Below the pieces are notes generated by a model. The model had not been told where the DNA came from. It worked only from the letters and a program-made list of their open reading frames with translations, and did no database searches. Of a stretch of 64,000 nt of DNA, positions 24,289-37,066 are shown one piece after another. Each line of letters begins with the position of its first letter. Position 1 is the stretch's first letter. Source of the DNA: Phascolomyces articulosus (Eukaryota; Mucoromycota; Mucoromycetes; Mucorales; Lichtheimiaceae). The stretch covers positions 310,001 through 374,000 of the forward strand of contig JAIXMP010000001.1 of NCBI GenBank assembly GCA_025677815.1, written 5' to 3'. A program made the translations under genes and the position numbers.

Positions 24289-25462
24289 GTTGTTTTTAAA
24301 TAAAAGAGTTGGGAGTGTTAGAGAGAAAAGTACTTTTGTTTTTTGTAATGCAGAAAAAAGTATGAATTTTTCTCAAACCCACACTCATCCAACTCTTTTA
24401 TACTTTTTTCATCTAATTTCAAAGTCAGCTGCAAATTTTGTAAGCTCTTACAAAGCTTTCGTAAGTGACCTGTGCTTTGTATTGGCTTATTCAATTTTGA
24501 GTAAGCTTTTCTATATTCACTTTTTAAACTCTGCTTTTGGTAATTTTGCTTAGAAAACTTATCGTCATCAAAAGAAAAAAGGAGGGAGGGGGGGTTTTCA
24601 TGGTGATTTACAATTAGTAAACATCATATTATTCATGGAATATTCTCGCATATACTACCTACTACCATGACTATTATTCACAATCGTTGATTCTTTTCTA
24701 CATTGATTGACCATGGAAACAAACAACTCTGCGATCGGTGTAATATCCTCCATAAAGCAACCCAAAATGGAAATTGCCAGATCACCAAATAAACGAGCGT
24801 ACTCAAATTGAGTATACAATCGACATTTCACCGGATCAAGGTAATTCGACCGTCTTGGATTTTTTTTTTGGATATTGTTCTATTTGCAACAGAGGAATGT
24901 GAAGGAAGGATCATAATATACCATGAAATATAGATGGATATACAGGGGTATATGTTCTACTACTTTATATATTTGGAAGCAATGATTATTCTTTATTCTA
25001 CTATGGTATAATTCAAAGGAGGGACTGGTAAGATGGTAGTAGGGTACCAACTCATAACAACACTTTTTGGATAACAGAAGAAAAAGTGGATCCAAGAAAC
25101 TAAAAGACTGAATACAATATATGAATGTGTTCAGCATTAGAATCTCTGATATAGCCTACTACTAAATGTACATGGATCTTATTATATCGAAATGAGCCCT
25201 GATAGCACAGATGAAGAATACCCGTTTGATTACTTTGGTGGTTTATATTTTTTTTTTCCTTCCCTCGATAGGGCAGCAATAAAAATTATACCTTATATAC
25301 AGTTATGTAAAACAGAAAGCGAGGTCTTTCACGATGAAATAAATAAATGATTTCAGCTTCTATTACCATCCGTTGTGGTAAACGGTAATGAATTTAAATG
25401 ATACGTTTCAGTGTCTTTATACCGCTCAAGGAAATAAGTGTATCGTCGCCTATTGTAGCACA
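24289..25462. other. Intergenic region upstream of pirin
   Basis: Contains the pirin promoter near 24289-24560. The rest is AT-rich with no supported gene; the frame at 24880-25137 is low-complexity. Confidence 0.4.
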
Positions 25463-27411
25463 TTAATCAATAATGGTATATTGTAAAGGTGTTGATGGTG
25501 TCATGGTAGAAGGAAGTTGAGATAAAGTTGCATAATGTTGGAATAGTCTGGTTAGATCGATAGAAACAAGTTCAGAATATTTCACAATACAAAGTGTTTT
25601 TGAGCTGTAAGCCGCATTTGGGTAAGGTAATTGAGTATAGCACCACCAATATTGTGTCCATTTACGATATCAAGACGAGGCAAAGTAGAATGTGCTGTCG
25701 TATCATTATCACCGATTGTAATAGTAGGTACTATAGGTTATTTCACCATCAATTCCAATAGATGGTAAGAGGTAGGTAGGCTGTTATATAATGCCAAATA
25801 GGCAATTTTTTCAAATTTGAAATCGGGATACCAATGCTGGTGTTAGTTACTGGGGTTGATCCCGGTTCAATGAGAAATTATTAGAAATTTCAGTGTTTTG
25901 ATTGTTTTCATACTGCTGTAAAAGAGCGACATGAGTAAAGCAAGTGTATCCTGGTGTGGACCTAATGGTAAGCCACTACGTACCATAATTTAATACACAA
26001 ATTCCTTTCCATTGCTGTGGCTGCTGCGTGTCGTGAAATACTTTGTCGTTTTCTGATACTGTTGCTGTTTCATCGTCTACTGTCAACAAAAAAGGTCTAT
26101 TTTCTTCCACAATATTCTATAAATGAAAATTGGATTAGATGTATTTTTATTGTTGATCACACTCATTATTAACAGGGTACAAACATCTGATATCAAGGCT
26201 TTATAATTCCTGGCATCGTTTTAATACCTGTTCAGCAATGGCCTGTGTGGAGATGAATTTAAACTTCTGTTGTAGACTGAGCAATGCATTGTGTTTATCC
26301 AAAGTAGAATGATGATTACTCTCTGTCGCCAAAAAGTTCATCTGTTGAGGTAGGGCGAAGACACTTGATGCAATAGGTATGAATATGAAACGGAGAGAAA
26401 TTGTAGTAGATGACAAGCCGAAAGTATATCATTCAATGCCAAGATTGACAATGGAAGCTCATCATGGGCGATAGATTCAGAAGGACCAAACTCCAAGTAA
26501 GAATCGATATGTCAATGTGTGCTGTATTCCAGAAAGTGAATCTAACGTGTCAGCAATTCAGCGAATAAATTCTGCATTAATGCAGGTTCTATAAGTATAT
26601 ACGTAGGTATAAACAACAACAACCAGGAAACTGTGGTACTTTGTATTTATTATTATCACATTTTATAATGGGTATATCTATAAATAATAACTTTGAAATG
26701 ATAAAAAGAAACATAAGCACCTTTCACAATCAGTGATCGAGATCTTGTGAACTTTCTAGATGCCATGTGTTCCAAACATTTTGATAGTATTTTTCACTTT
26801 TTGTTTTGAGTGTCAGAGTGTGGATATGTTGACCAATTTATGGTAGCAAGTAAGCAAGAATAATGATATGTTGTAGTAAAGAATTGTATTTGCTATTGTC
26901 GTGCAACACAACATATCTCCAGTGAACAGCACATTGAAGAACGTTTGTACGCCAATGATTTGAACCCAAATACAAGTATAGCTATCGCCTTTTGGAAGTG
27001 TCTTCGTTATGTCATATGTGATGTCGATAGGGCCAATGTAAATATATCAATACGTTTTCATCTTGTGAGTTTGCTTCATCTTTTGTAGATTCTAGTTGTT
27101 GCAAAATGCATTATTGAAAATGATGATAATTTTTTTAATCTTGACGATGTATGATCACCGCTACTCGTGATGGTAGTCATTCGCTCGATTCCTGTTTAAT
27201 ATGATTTGATTGCTTTACTTTGATATCCATGCATTGATAATATTTGACCTTCACGAAGAGCTCCATATCTTTGTTGAGCAGTGGCTAATAAAGGTGGAAT
27301 AGTGTCAGAAAATGTTGATCGTCGTTCCTTTTCAGTCATCTGCACAAGTTCTTCTCCCAGACTGATCGACGTTTTAGGTGTATAAGAGGTATTAACTATC
27401 CCATCACACAT
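25463..27411 (-). pseudogene. Heavily decayed multi-frame gene, family not recognised
   Basis: Reading minus, coding-like segments follow one another in different frames. A start-like frame at 27411 contains ERRSTFSDTIPPLLATAQQR. A segment near 27050-26850 contains DITYDITKTLPKGDSY. One at about 26530-26345 contains EFGPSESIAHDELPLSIL. At 26416-26230 comes FKFISTQAIAEQ with a gtatta donor, then an exon from about 26117 (NIVEENRPFLLTVDDETATV). After that come PHQDTLALLMSL, a frameshift to QQYENNQNTEISNN, LDIVNGHNIGGAILNYLTQ, another frameshift, and VKYSELVSIDLTRLFQHYA, ending at a stop at 25465-25463. Splice sites survive in places, but at least four frameshifts or stops break it. It was clearly once a protein of several hundred residues. 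Confidence 0.6.
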
Positions 27412-28181
27412 TTTGTATTATTGATGAAGAAAAAAGGGAAGGCATGGTTCAAAATTTCTGTTCTATCAGATTTTAAAGTTCAAAAGCACATGGCCCCTTC
27501 TCATTTTTTTTATGACATAATCACTGCATACAAAATCAAGAGGCACTATTATGGTTCATAATCCACCACAAATCAAATATAAATTATGTTAAAATAGTAG
27601 TACGCGTAGAAATATAAATAAATAAAAATAATGATTTTGAAGATTATTTATTTTTGTTTGTAAAAAATGTTATGTGTGTGTATCATGGGAAAATTTATGG
27701 GGGGAAAGAGGTAGGGTAGAAGGGGAAGGGATCCTTTTTTTTTGTGTTGTGTATGAATAAATGGGGATTCGTTTTGTTAGTATGAATTGCTTTAGAATAA
27801 GTGAAAATGGAAGAAAAAACGTTGATTTGCAAATGGGTTCTTTTTTTGAGTTTAGGTCATGAATGTGTGTGTGTGTGTGAGAGAGAGAGGGAAAACATGG
27901 GGAAAAGATAAAATAAAAGGGAGGAGATGGATAAGGGTAAATCAAGGGTAATAAAAAAGTAATAAAAAAAAAAGAGAAATGGGAAAAAAAACATCAAGTC
28001 ATTGTGTGGCATTTGGGTGGATGGATGGATGGATGTTGAGTGTGAAGGAAAAAGAAAACAATAGAAAAAAAATGTACAGATTAATGTGAAAAAAAAGTGT
28101 TTGTGTTGCATGTGTTCAATATTTGTGTATGTTATATTTGGGTTGGGAAGATCAAATAAGATTGATAGAGAGAGTGCCGAG
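27412..28181. other. Intergenic region with low-complexity 3' DNA
   Basis: Between the decayed gene and the importin-alpha stop. Contains a (GT)n/(GA)n run near 27862-27890 and (GGAT)n near 28017-28034. Purine-rich; no gene. Confidence 0.5.
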
Positions 28182-30102
28182 TTATGGTTGAGGTTGTTGT
28201 TGAGGTGCACCACCAAAGTTAAATCCACCTTGCGGCATACTCACATTCGATTCAAAACCGAAAGATTCCATATTTTGTTGCTGGTCAGCCATTTCATCCC
28301 CTTGTTCATCATCAGCGAAATAACGATCAATGATGTCATAAGCTTTTTTATAAATGGCTTGATTTTCATGGATTTGCATTTGATGAATAGCTTCCATACC
28401 ACCACATTCTTCAATATAAAGCGCATAACGATTGATACCTTCTGGGTCATTTTGACGTTCCAATTCACCGACCTTGAGAATATTCTCCAAACCATCCAAA
28501 GCGACTTGAATAATCTTGTTATCCATGGTACTCAATACATCACACAAAGGTTTAATACAGCCCTGAGATACAATATATCGAATTTGATCAGGTTTGTTCA
28601 ATCCACCCGAAGTAGCATTAACAATAGCCCAACAGGCTTCCTTGCGTGTCTTGAGATCAGCTGTGGCCAAAATATTCACCAAGACAGGGACAATATTGGC
28701 ATCAATCACAGCTTGGATTTGTGGTACGTTACCGGCAGTAATATTGGAAATGGTCCAACATGCTTCTTTACGAATGGTATCCTTGTTACTGGACAAAAGA
28801 GACAATAAAGCAGGAAGGACACCACAGTTGATGACCACTTGGGTTTGCATATCATCCCCAGTGACAATGTTACCAACAGAACGTAATGCAGGTGTTTGAA
28901 CAGAGGTGGCAGGATGCATTAATAATTCCACTAAACGTCTGCATACGCCAGATTCGATCACCGCTTGGATTCGGTCGTTGAGGCCATCGGAAAGATAGGA
29001 AATGGCCCAACACGCATCAATTAAGACTTCTTCATCAGTCGAATAGATCAATTTGGCAAGCACTGGTAAGGCGGGGTTCACCATATCCCAACGTGGTTGA
29101 GGACTCTTGCCACGGCACAAGTTCGATAACGTCCATGTTGCATTACGGTGCATGGATAATTTATGATGCTCGTTAAGAATGGTTAAAAGGGGTCCAAGTG
29201 CTTGATTTTCGAGAACGTAATCACGACATACAGTACTATCACCAGCAATATTACCAATAGCCCAAACAGCCTAAAAAAACCGTCATTATTATATATATTA
29301 GTATCACTCTTAAACCATGATCCATTTACTACTACTGTTATTATTATTGCTCTTACCTGTTCCTTGACATCCATCACATCGCTGCTAAGCAGCTGAATAA
29401 AAATGGGCACAGCCCCAGATTCCACAACAACACGAGTTTGGTCTGAAGTACCCGATGCAATATTTGTAAGGGCCCAAGCAGCTTCAAACTATAAATCATA
29501 TAAATATAGCAGTATTATTTTTTTTATATCGTACAAAGAAAACACATACACATATAATACATTTTCTCTCTTTCCTGCCATTTAAAAAAAATATAATTTA
29601 CCTGGAGCAAACCATGACGAGAATGTAAAAATTCGACAAATCTGGGAACAACACCTGTATTGATAACTTCTTGAATAGGAGGATTACGTTCCTTAGACAA
29701 CAGTTTTCTAAATCGAGTGGTAGCATCATATTGTTTTTCAACATCTCCCGTGTTGATGGCATCAATAAGTGTCATTAAAGTTTGGTCAAGCTAAAAAAAA
29801 TACCTTTCATTAGCATAATCACAATTCCTTTCTTTTCTGTTTTTTCCCCTTTTTGTCCCTTTCCCAATAAGAATAAAAAAACACCTTACATGAGGTTCAG
29901 TTTCCACATCGATCTCATCCTCACTATCTGTCATGGAAGCATTACCGAACATATTTCGACGTTTGGACAAGTTTTCTTCGCGCTTTTGCTTGCGGATCTC
30001 GACCGTATGCTTTTGGCGACGATTTCTTACCTGTTCAGATTGAAATGCATCTTTATTCTTATACTTGTTTCTTCTTTGATCTGCCGCTGCTTTACTGTCC
30101 AT
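28182..30102 (-). CDS. srp1: Importin subunit alpha (karyopherin alpha)
   Basis: Four exons, 30102-29890, 29790-29602, 29488-29357 and 29270-28182, encode 540 aa, normal for the family. The N-terminal importin-beta-binding domain is basic ([11 protein letters not shown] ... [18 protein letters not shown], residues about 10-55). About ten armadillo repeats follow, with repeated [18 protein letters not shown] helices carrying the Trp and Asn ladder that binds nuclear localisation signals. The C-terminus is acidic, then Gly/Gln-rich ([12 protein letters not shown]). It bridges NLS cargo to importin beta for transport into the nucleus. A 22-base poly-T tract lies just upstream (about 30149-30170). 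Confidence 0.97.
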
Positions 30103-30500
30103 GATTATATTTTATTGTTCTGGTGTTATTGTTTGTGGTGCCGGTGAGTTTTTTTTTTTTTTTTTTTTTTTAGATTGCGGAGAGAAAGAAAGAAAAAAAA
30201 ACTGCGCATGGCAATTCTTACGCGTTAAATAAAATACGAAAAAAAAGTTACTAGTCAGAAAGTCACATTTAAACCTTCCCATTGGCAAAAACTGAACTAC
30301 TTCATACTTCTACACAACACACTTCTTTTCTTTCTTATTTTTTTATAATATATAGAAATTCATTATTCTTTATAAAATGTAAAAATAAAAATAATAAACT
30401 CTCTACAATTTTATATATATATTTAGATGGTAATGAATAATGAAGGATGATGGTTATTATTATTATTATTATTATGATTATGATTATAGAGTGCGAGAGG

Positions 30501-31945
30501 TTATACCCACGGTAATGGACCTGGAAATAATGCATTATTACTTGGACAATAATTGATAAGATTAGAAAGGTCCGGACATGTGAGTGAATATGGGTGCCTG
30601 AAATTTATCAAATAAACAAATAGTATATCAATAAAAAATCATCTTTCCCTCTCCCTCCTTCAGCGTCACTCCCATTCTCCAAATCTAACATACTTTCTTC
30701 GGAATGGATTTCTATCTAGTCGTTTTTGACTTAATGGTGCATGACACCCATATAAATCTTCAGAAAATGGACCAAAGGAATTAGCATTTTCTCCTGCTAT
30801 CCGATCAGATGCTGCTTCCAAATCGAAAGGTGGATCAATACCAATATATTCAAATCTAACATAAATTATCATTCCAGTTCCTTGGTTACTTTTTTCCCCG
30901 TGTGTGTTTTTTCGTTATGGCTGCTATTCATTTATCAATATAACTATTTACCGATCGATAGGGAAACGCAAAGCATGCATATGAAGATCTTGGAATCGTT
31001 TTCGTTTAAATTCAAAACCAACAATAGTGACTCTGGATGGATATTCGCCTGTCATTTCATAGAATCGACATAATGAAAACAAGACGTTTTCATAGGAATC
31101 TCGAGCATGATCTTCTACTAACATGCGTGATAATATACTATTATTGTTGATATTGTTGGTCACGTTATTCTCGGTCTCGTTTTCATTTTCGTTTTCGTTT
31201 TGAGATTCGGTTTCGATATTATTTTTTTCCAATGCTTCTGCAATCATCCAGTAGGATTGTCCTTCGGATCGTGGACCAGCCTCTGCCCGTGTTTGACCAC
31301 TATTTTTGTTTTTGTTTAACTTTGTTGTCTTTCTCTCTTCTCTTTCTATCCATCTCCTCTCTTTTTTTTTAAAAAAAAAGCATCCCCCCTTCTCATTCAC
31401 CAACCTCTTCTATCCTCCTGTTTCCCTTATGTTCAAACCTACCCACTGAATATCAGAACGGCGTTTGGATCACTTTTAGCAAGTTCAATGCCTTTTTCAA
31501 TATGTTTAATAAACGTCGTCACTTGACCCCCTCGTTGGAATGGTTCCAAAATCCAATCATCATCTTTATAAATGGAAGATCCTTCCTGTCCGGGGGATAC
31601 TAATGTGGATGATGGATCGCCTTTATAAATAGCATGACCCGCGACAATAATAGCATGATGACGATCGGAAAAACTCGTGGAATGATTGGGTAAAAAGTCA
31701 ACAGCATTGTTATTATGGGTAGTGTTTGTATATTTATGATGACGTCCATGCTGTACAAGATTGGTGGAAATGCTAAAGATTAATAAAACAAGAAGGATCA
31801 ATGCTGGAAGTTGTCGTTTGTTGGCAATACGGCGCCATGGGTATGTTTGTGGTGGGTTTGTAAAAGAAGTGGTGTCTATATGAAGTGGTAATACGGTAGC
31901 CCGTGATTTTGAATTAAGTGGTGGTTTCACGGCTAGTAATGCCAT
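30501..31945 (-). CDS. DUF218-domain membrane-anchored protein
   Basis: Four exons, 31945-31443, 31299-30952, 30855-30694 and 30597-30501, give 369 aa. A type II signal anchor lies at about residues 47-63 (LPALILLVLLIFSIST). The lumenal domain begins HHAIIVAGHAIYKGD and carries the family's FSGGQTR motif across the first intron, then AGPRSEGQSYW and EDHARDSYENVLFSL. A low-complexity Asn/Glu insert lies before SRMLVEDHAR. This matches the conserved fungal/plant DUF218 group related to bacterial SanA/YdcF. The molecular function is not established. The 3' end lies about 400 bases from the importin-alpha start. Confidence 0.9.
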
Positions 31946-32799
31946 AACTTTTTATTTTGTTCAGTGCGTGTATGTTTTGGTGTGTTGGTGTACGGGTCGA
32001 TCGTTCTATAGGTTATATTATATATAAGGAACAATAATAATGATAATGATAATAATAGTAAAAGTAGTCTATAATAATTTTTATTCCAGAACCAAAGAAA
32101 AAGTGTATAGCGGAGAAGTTCATTATTTAAAGACTTCAAAAAAAAAGTTGTTACACATTGTCTTCTTCCCCTTCTTTCTGCTGACACTTAAAATGTTGAT
32201 ATATATATAACATTCTAATTAACTGTGTATACAAACGAGGATCTATGATCTTCTATGCTATTTTCATTCTCATGTTCTTGCATTTAACACCATCCTATTG
32301 ATAAAATCCTGCATCAAATTGTACAGAAAAGAATTTCTACTATTGCTGTTTGAATGAGTGATTCTGTTCCATCCCCTTATATTTTATATCCATATGCGAG
32401 GGATCTACACATTTTAAAAATTTCCAAACAAAAACATTTAGTTCCTGGTAATGCGTTCGGGCCTTTTGGCTTACACATTACTCTTTTTTGCCAAGGTAAA
32501 TCAAAAAATCCTCGGTCATCGCCAAGCACACACACAACACACATTTTTCAAGAACAACGATGACACACACTCTATTAATGAGTGGCAACACATTGCCTTT
32601 CTCCTATTTTTTTTGCCATTCTATTCAGGAGAAAGGTATTAAAAGGAAGTTGGTATTGTTTGAGAGAGAGGAAGAGAGAGAGACCCTTTTTCTTTGTTTC
32701 GTTTTTCATCATCATACTAAAAAAAAGGAGACAGTAGTTATTGAGGGTGGGTATATGTATATATATTTTATTATTGTTAAATATATGTTTAATCAGATC

Positions 32800-33318
32800 T
32801 TAACTATCACCTAATACAACATTCTGTGAAAGTCTGGAAAAAGTTGCAATGGTAGTATCACATGCTGGACATTTATGAGAAACGTCTTTACAAAATGGAC
32901 AACAAAATGGAATTAAACATGTTCCATGACAACCAAAGACAAATAATAAAACAGCTGAAAAGACAACAGCACTTCCAGTTTTATAATCAGTGACGGTTTC
33001 TACTTGGTGTCCACATTCGGGACATTGTACAATACCAGGTTCTGTACGAAGAGAAGAGATGGCATTGTAATTGTTATGTTGAAAGGGAGGCATGACAGCA
33101 CCATACGAGGATACTGGAGGTTGTTGTGGTTGTTGTGGTTGTACCTGTGGCGCTAAAAGGCCTGGTTGTCCGAGTCCTGGCGGAGGAGGAGAAGGTGAGG
33201 GTGCAATGCTTGTGTAGGGTGGGGGTGGCTGTTCAGCGGGTGGTGGATATTGTCTATGGGTATCATTGACATCATCTAACGATGGGGCCGATGCTCTTGT
33301 ATAAACGTAATAGGTCAT
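32800..33318 (-). CDS. LITAF-domain zinc-ribbon protein
   Basis: Single exon, 172 aa. The N-terminal half is Pro/Gln-rich with a PPPPY motif near residues 31-35, a likely WW-domain (NEDD4/Rsp5-type ligase) site. The C-terminal LITAF domain has CPEC (99-102), a membrane-inserting hydrophobic region (SAVVFSAVLLFVFGCHGTC) and HKCPAC (148-153). This is the split zinc ribbon typical of LITAF/SIMPLE proteins, which sit on the cytosolic face of late endosomes and lysosomes. The ATG is the first in frame and follows an AT-rich leader; the upstream WNK gene ends only about 250 bases away. Confidence 0.95.
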   Translation of the reverse strand: MTYYVYTRASAPSLDDVNDTHRQYPPPAEQPPPPYTSIAPSPSPPPPGLGQPGLLAPQVQPQQPQQPPVSSYGAVMPPFQHNNYNAISSLRTEPGIVQCPECGHQVETVTDYKTGSAVVFSAVLLFVFGCHGTCLIPFCCPFCKDVSHKCPACDTTIATFSRLSQNVVLGDS

Positions 33319-33568
33319 GGTATATTATTGTTATTATTTAAAATAAACAAAGAAAAAAGGAAAGAAGGAAAAAGAAAGAAAAAAAAAAGAGATTTATAAA
33401 ACCCGGTGACCAATATAAATATGGATGTGATGGATGATGCATTCAGTAGCAACGGAATGGAACGGGTTTATAAAAAAAATCGAGTCATCTTCTTCCATCC
33501 ATCAATCTCGCATGCGCAGCCTTTTTTATTATTATTAGGTTGTTTTTAAAATTTTATTATTATTATTG

Positions 33569-36317
33569 TTATTCTTCTACAGATGTTGTCATTGGACTTC
33601 TTCCATTATTACGTAACATATTTTTCATGGCACGTAATGCAAATACAGTTAAACCAATTCCAGCCCAATCTTCATCTAAAAGGCCACGTAAATCACCCAC
33701 AGTCATAATATCTTGGTCTTTTAGCTTGGCAGCCCATTCCTCGGCTTTATCTTGTCCACGATTGGTGGATGCGGCTGTTTCTCTTACAAAATCATCAATA
33801 CTACTATCATCGGTATATTCTATATTATATATGCCGGTTAATATCCAATCTACTCATCTATATATTCACCAAAAATAAAGTCGGATGTATTTTATTACCA
33901 GTTATTACACGATTCAACACGGTATCATCGTTCAAAGGTTCTGATTTAGGTGAAGATCCATTCTCTTCTTCACGTTCCATCATCATTGTATCTTGTTGGA
34001 GTGGTGGGGTATCTCTATTAATATTAAGTAAAGTGTTTTTATATATTAATCAATCCATTTGCTTTCATAGATAGACAAAGAAATAAAAGACATACTTTTT
34101 GTTTGTCATGACAGCACATCGTTCAAGTTCTTGTTCTGCTGCACGCAATCGTTCTTCAGCGTGATAAGCTTCTCTTTCCAGCATTTCGCGCCGTCGATCA
34201 CTATCTCTTACACGATCCGACATTTGTTGCAATTCATGTTGCATTTTTTGCAGTTCACTGTGTGGGTCATTATCACGTCTCCATACAGCTCGGGTATTAT
34301 GAGGAGCATCATCTCCTTCGGGTTCATCTTTATTGATATCACGTAGTATTCGATTTAATTCTCCTGTAATCCAATGCTGAAATCGCTCTGGAAGGACCTG
34401 TTCTTCAATCTAATGATTATTATTTCGAGTGAAATGAGTGAGTGGGTGAGTGTGATAACAGCTACACGGATATAGAATATTTTCGCTTTTTTCTTACCAT
34501 TTCTGCCACAACTTCTTCGGCTGTATCTTTTTCCTATATTGATATAACAACTGGTTAGTAAAAAAATGACCCATATCTATCAATCGATCAAGAAAAACAA
34601 TAAAGTGATATACGTACGACATTAAACTCAAATTTGACAGAAACTTTATCAGAACCTTTAAATACAACTTGTAAGGTCAGTAGTTTATGTGAAGGATCTG
34701 TTGCTAACAGCTGAACATCAGGTTCCACAGCTAAAAATGAACATTCTAAGAGCTCTTGAGCGGATAACCTAATTTATTATAAAATTGAAGAAGGATCGAT
34801 CATTGGATGAATATATAGAACGTCACAATAACAAAAGACAAATAATAAACACACGTGGACAAGAGGCCCACCATGAGTAACAAAAATAAAATGAAACTTT
34901 ACTTACCGGCCATTATCATCTTCAGATAGACAACTATGAATTACGTCAAGAACTTGTTGATTTGGTACTTTTCCGAGGGATTCGGGTCTAATATGCTGTA
35001 TATGGATATAAATATATACATATTTGTAAATTAAACGCCCTCTTCTTCTACTGCCTTTGATGCCTCCATCAGATAGGGTGATTCATCTTACCTGAGATAC
35101 TTTTTTATACACTTGAGCAGCATTCGTACATTCAGCATAAGGATATTCGCCTGTGACCATTTCCAACAAACACATGCCAAAGGCATAAATATCGACCTTT
35201 TCAGAATACCCACGTTCTTCATACATTTCGGGTGCCATGAACTCTGGTGTGCCAATCAAGGTATATTTTTTATCACCCAACCACATGTTCTCTGCTGTGC
35301 CCATATCACCGATTTTAATTTCATTATGGGCACCATTAATAAAAATATTATCGCATTTGATATCACGATGAATAATCGGTGGATGATGACCATGTAAATA
35401 CGCTAACCCTTTCAGGATTTGACGACTCCATCGTTTCACGATTTTGGAATTGGGTATATTCAATTTACGAATATATTCTCGTAATGTACCAGATGTCATC
35501 AGCTCTGTGACAAAGACAAATTCTGCTTGGTTTTGCCCGATCCATGCGTCATGAAACGCAATGATATTGGGATGACGGACGGATTTTAGAATTTCAATTT
35601 CGTGACCAATATCTTTATGACTTTCATGGCCGATCTATATATAAAAAAATGGATGTATGGTTTTAGAGTTTGTTGGTAGATCCGTTCGATGATGCACTTA
35701 TATTTTTTTGTATGACAATGAAAAAAATGCAATCTCAGTGTTAAATTTGAAAAAACCCCGTTCCGTTCCTTTTTTTGGCCAGGCAACGCACTACTACCCA
35801 ACCCAAGCCCTTTTTTTGTGTGTATGTTGGTGTTGTCCCCTGGGATGTTTTATACCTGTAAGACGTTCCATGCTACTTCATATCCTTCCTCATGATCGAT
35901 CGCTTTATGCACTACTTTGAATGCACCTTTACCCAATAGAGTATTGAGCCGACCATAACGTTTATTGGGTGACGTTTCTACCACGCGCTCGACAACGTGT
36001 TGATTTGAGTGATCAATCAGTTCTCCACTATGACTACGAGAGGTGGCGGATTGTTGTTCTTGTGGGGATTCCATTTGTGCCATATGATAATTAATATGTT
36101 GTGCAATCGTGGTATTTCCATTTAATGGTGAAGACGACATTAAAACAGCAGCAGAAGGAGAGGATGAAGCTGGAGGTGGAGGAGGCGTTCCCATCATCAA
36201 GATAGAAGATGATCCATTATTATTATTATTATTATTATATATCCCAGCAGTAGCAGCACCTTTTATATCTATTCCTGTTTCAAACCCTTGTTGTGGCTGT
36301 GGTGTTGTTTCTGTCAT
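33569..36317 (-). CDS. wnk: WNK-type serine/threonine kinase
   Basis: Eight exons, 36317-35856, 35634-35092, 34995-34907, 34768-34618, 34533-34498 (36 nt), 34409-34096, 34014-33899 and 33819-33569, give 653 aa. The disordered N-terminus has poly-Asn and poly-Pro. The kinase domain starts at about residue 119. The glycine loop reads GKGAFKVVHKA with Lys134 in the second strand, and the usual strand-3 Lys is replaced by Asn151 (EVAWN), the defining WNK arrangement. HRDIKCDN, a DMG in place of DFG, and GTPEFMAPE follow. Downstream is an OSR1-C-like (PF2) domain with VKFEFNVEKDTAEEVV, a coiled coil (about 470-560) and a short helical C-terminal domain with DEDWAGIGLTV. WNKs regulate ion and osmotic homeostasis in animals and plants; the fungal role is not known to me. 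Divergent from RPN12. Confidence 0.93.
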
Positions 36318-37066
36318 GATGATGATGATTTTTTTTAAAAAAAAGGTATTATTATTTTATTTCTTGTTGAGTATATTTATATTATTATTATTCTTGGGTA
36401 TGTAAGATGATGGTAGTGGATATGATGATGATTAAATGATGAATATATGATACAAAAAGAAAAATAGAAAAGGATGAAAAGGAAAAAGAGGCAAAAGGGA
36501 AGAAGAGAAGGAAAAAAAAAGGGAAAAAAGAAACTTTTTTTTGCACCTTCTCTCTTGTATATATAAAAAGGCGTGTGTGTGTGTTGTAATGTTTATGTAC
36601 TACGGAGAAAATTTACAAACCCAACGTCAGTTGTCAGCAGTTTTTTTACTAAACAACTTAAAAAGGTACAAGCAGCAATCTTCACAGCAAATCCTTTCAA
36701 AAATGTGCTGTGCAACCAAAACTCTTTAGTGTCTCGTCTACGTTTTTGGTGCATTCGCATAGAACATGCTTCCTTTATATTAACATCTATTGAACATGCA
36801 TCTTCTATAAAGTGGTTTATATATAGAATGTTGACAGCAACTATTACACAAGTTTGTATCTTTGTTCAGATATCAAGGTAGTCATAGTAAGTAAAGAAAA
36901 AAAAACTGGTGCAAGCTTTAAAAAACAATATAGCCTGAAGGTCGTGCGTGTCTCTATGAATTGAATGTCCGGTACTTTGGAGGACATTACGTGTCACTAG
37001 TGGTGGAATACATAATCGTCTTTTATTCTCTCTCCTTTTTTTTTTCTTAACAAAAATCCAAATATC

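Noticed and set aside
32354..32642. Possible two-exon 51-aa protein (MSDSVPSPYILYPYARD start) with a gtaaat donor and attcag acceptor
   Set aside because: The second exon would add only a few codons, and the frame overlaps the promoter of the DUF218 gene; not enough to support it, though exon 1 composition is coding-like.
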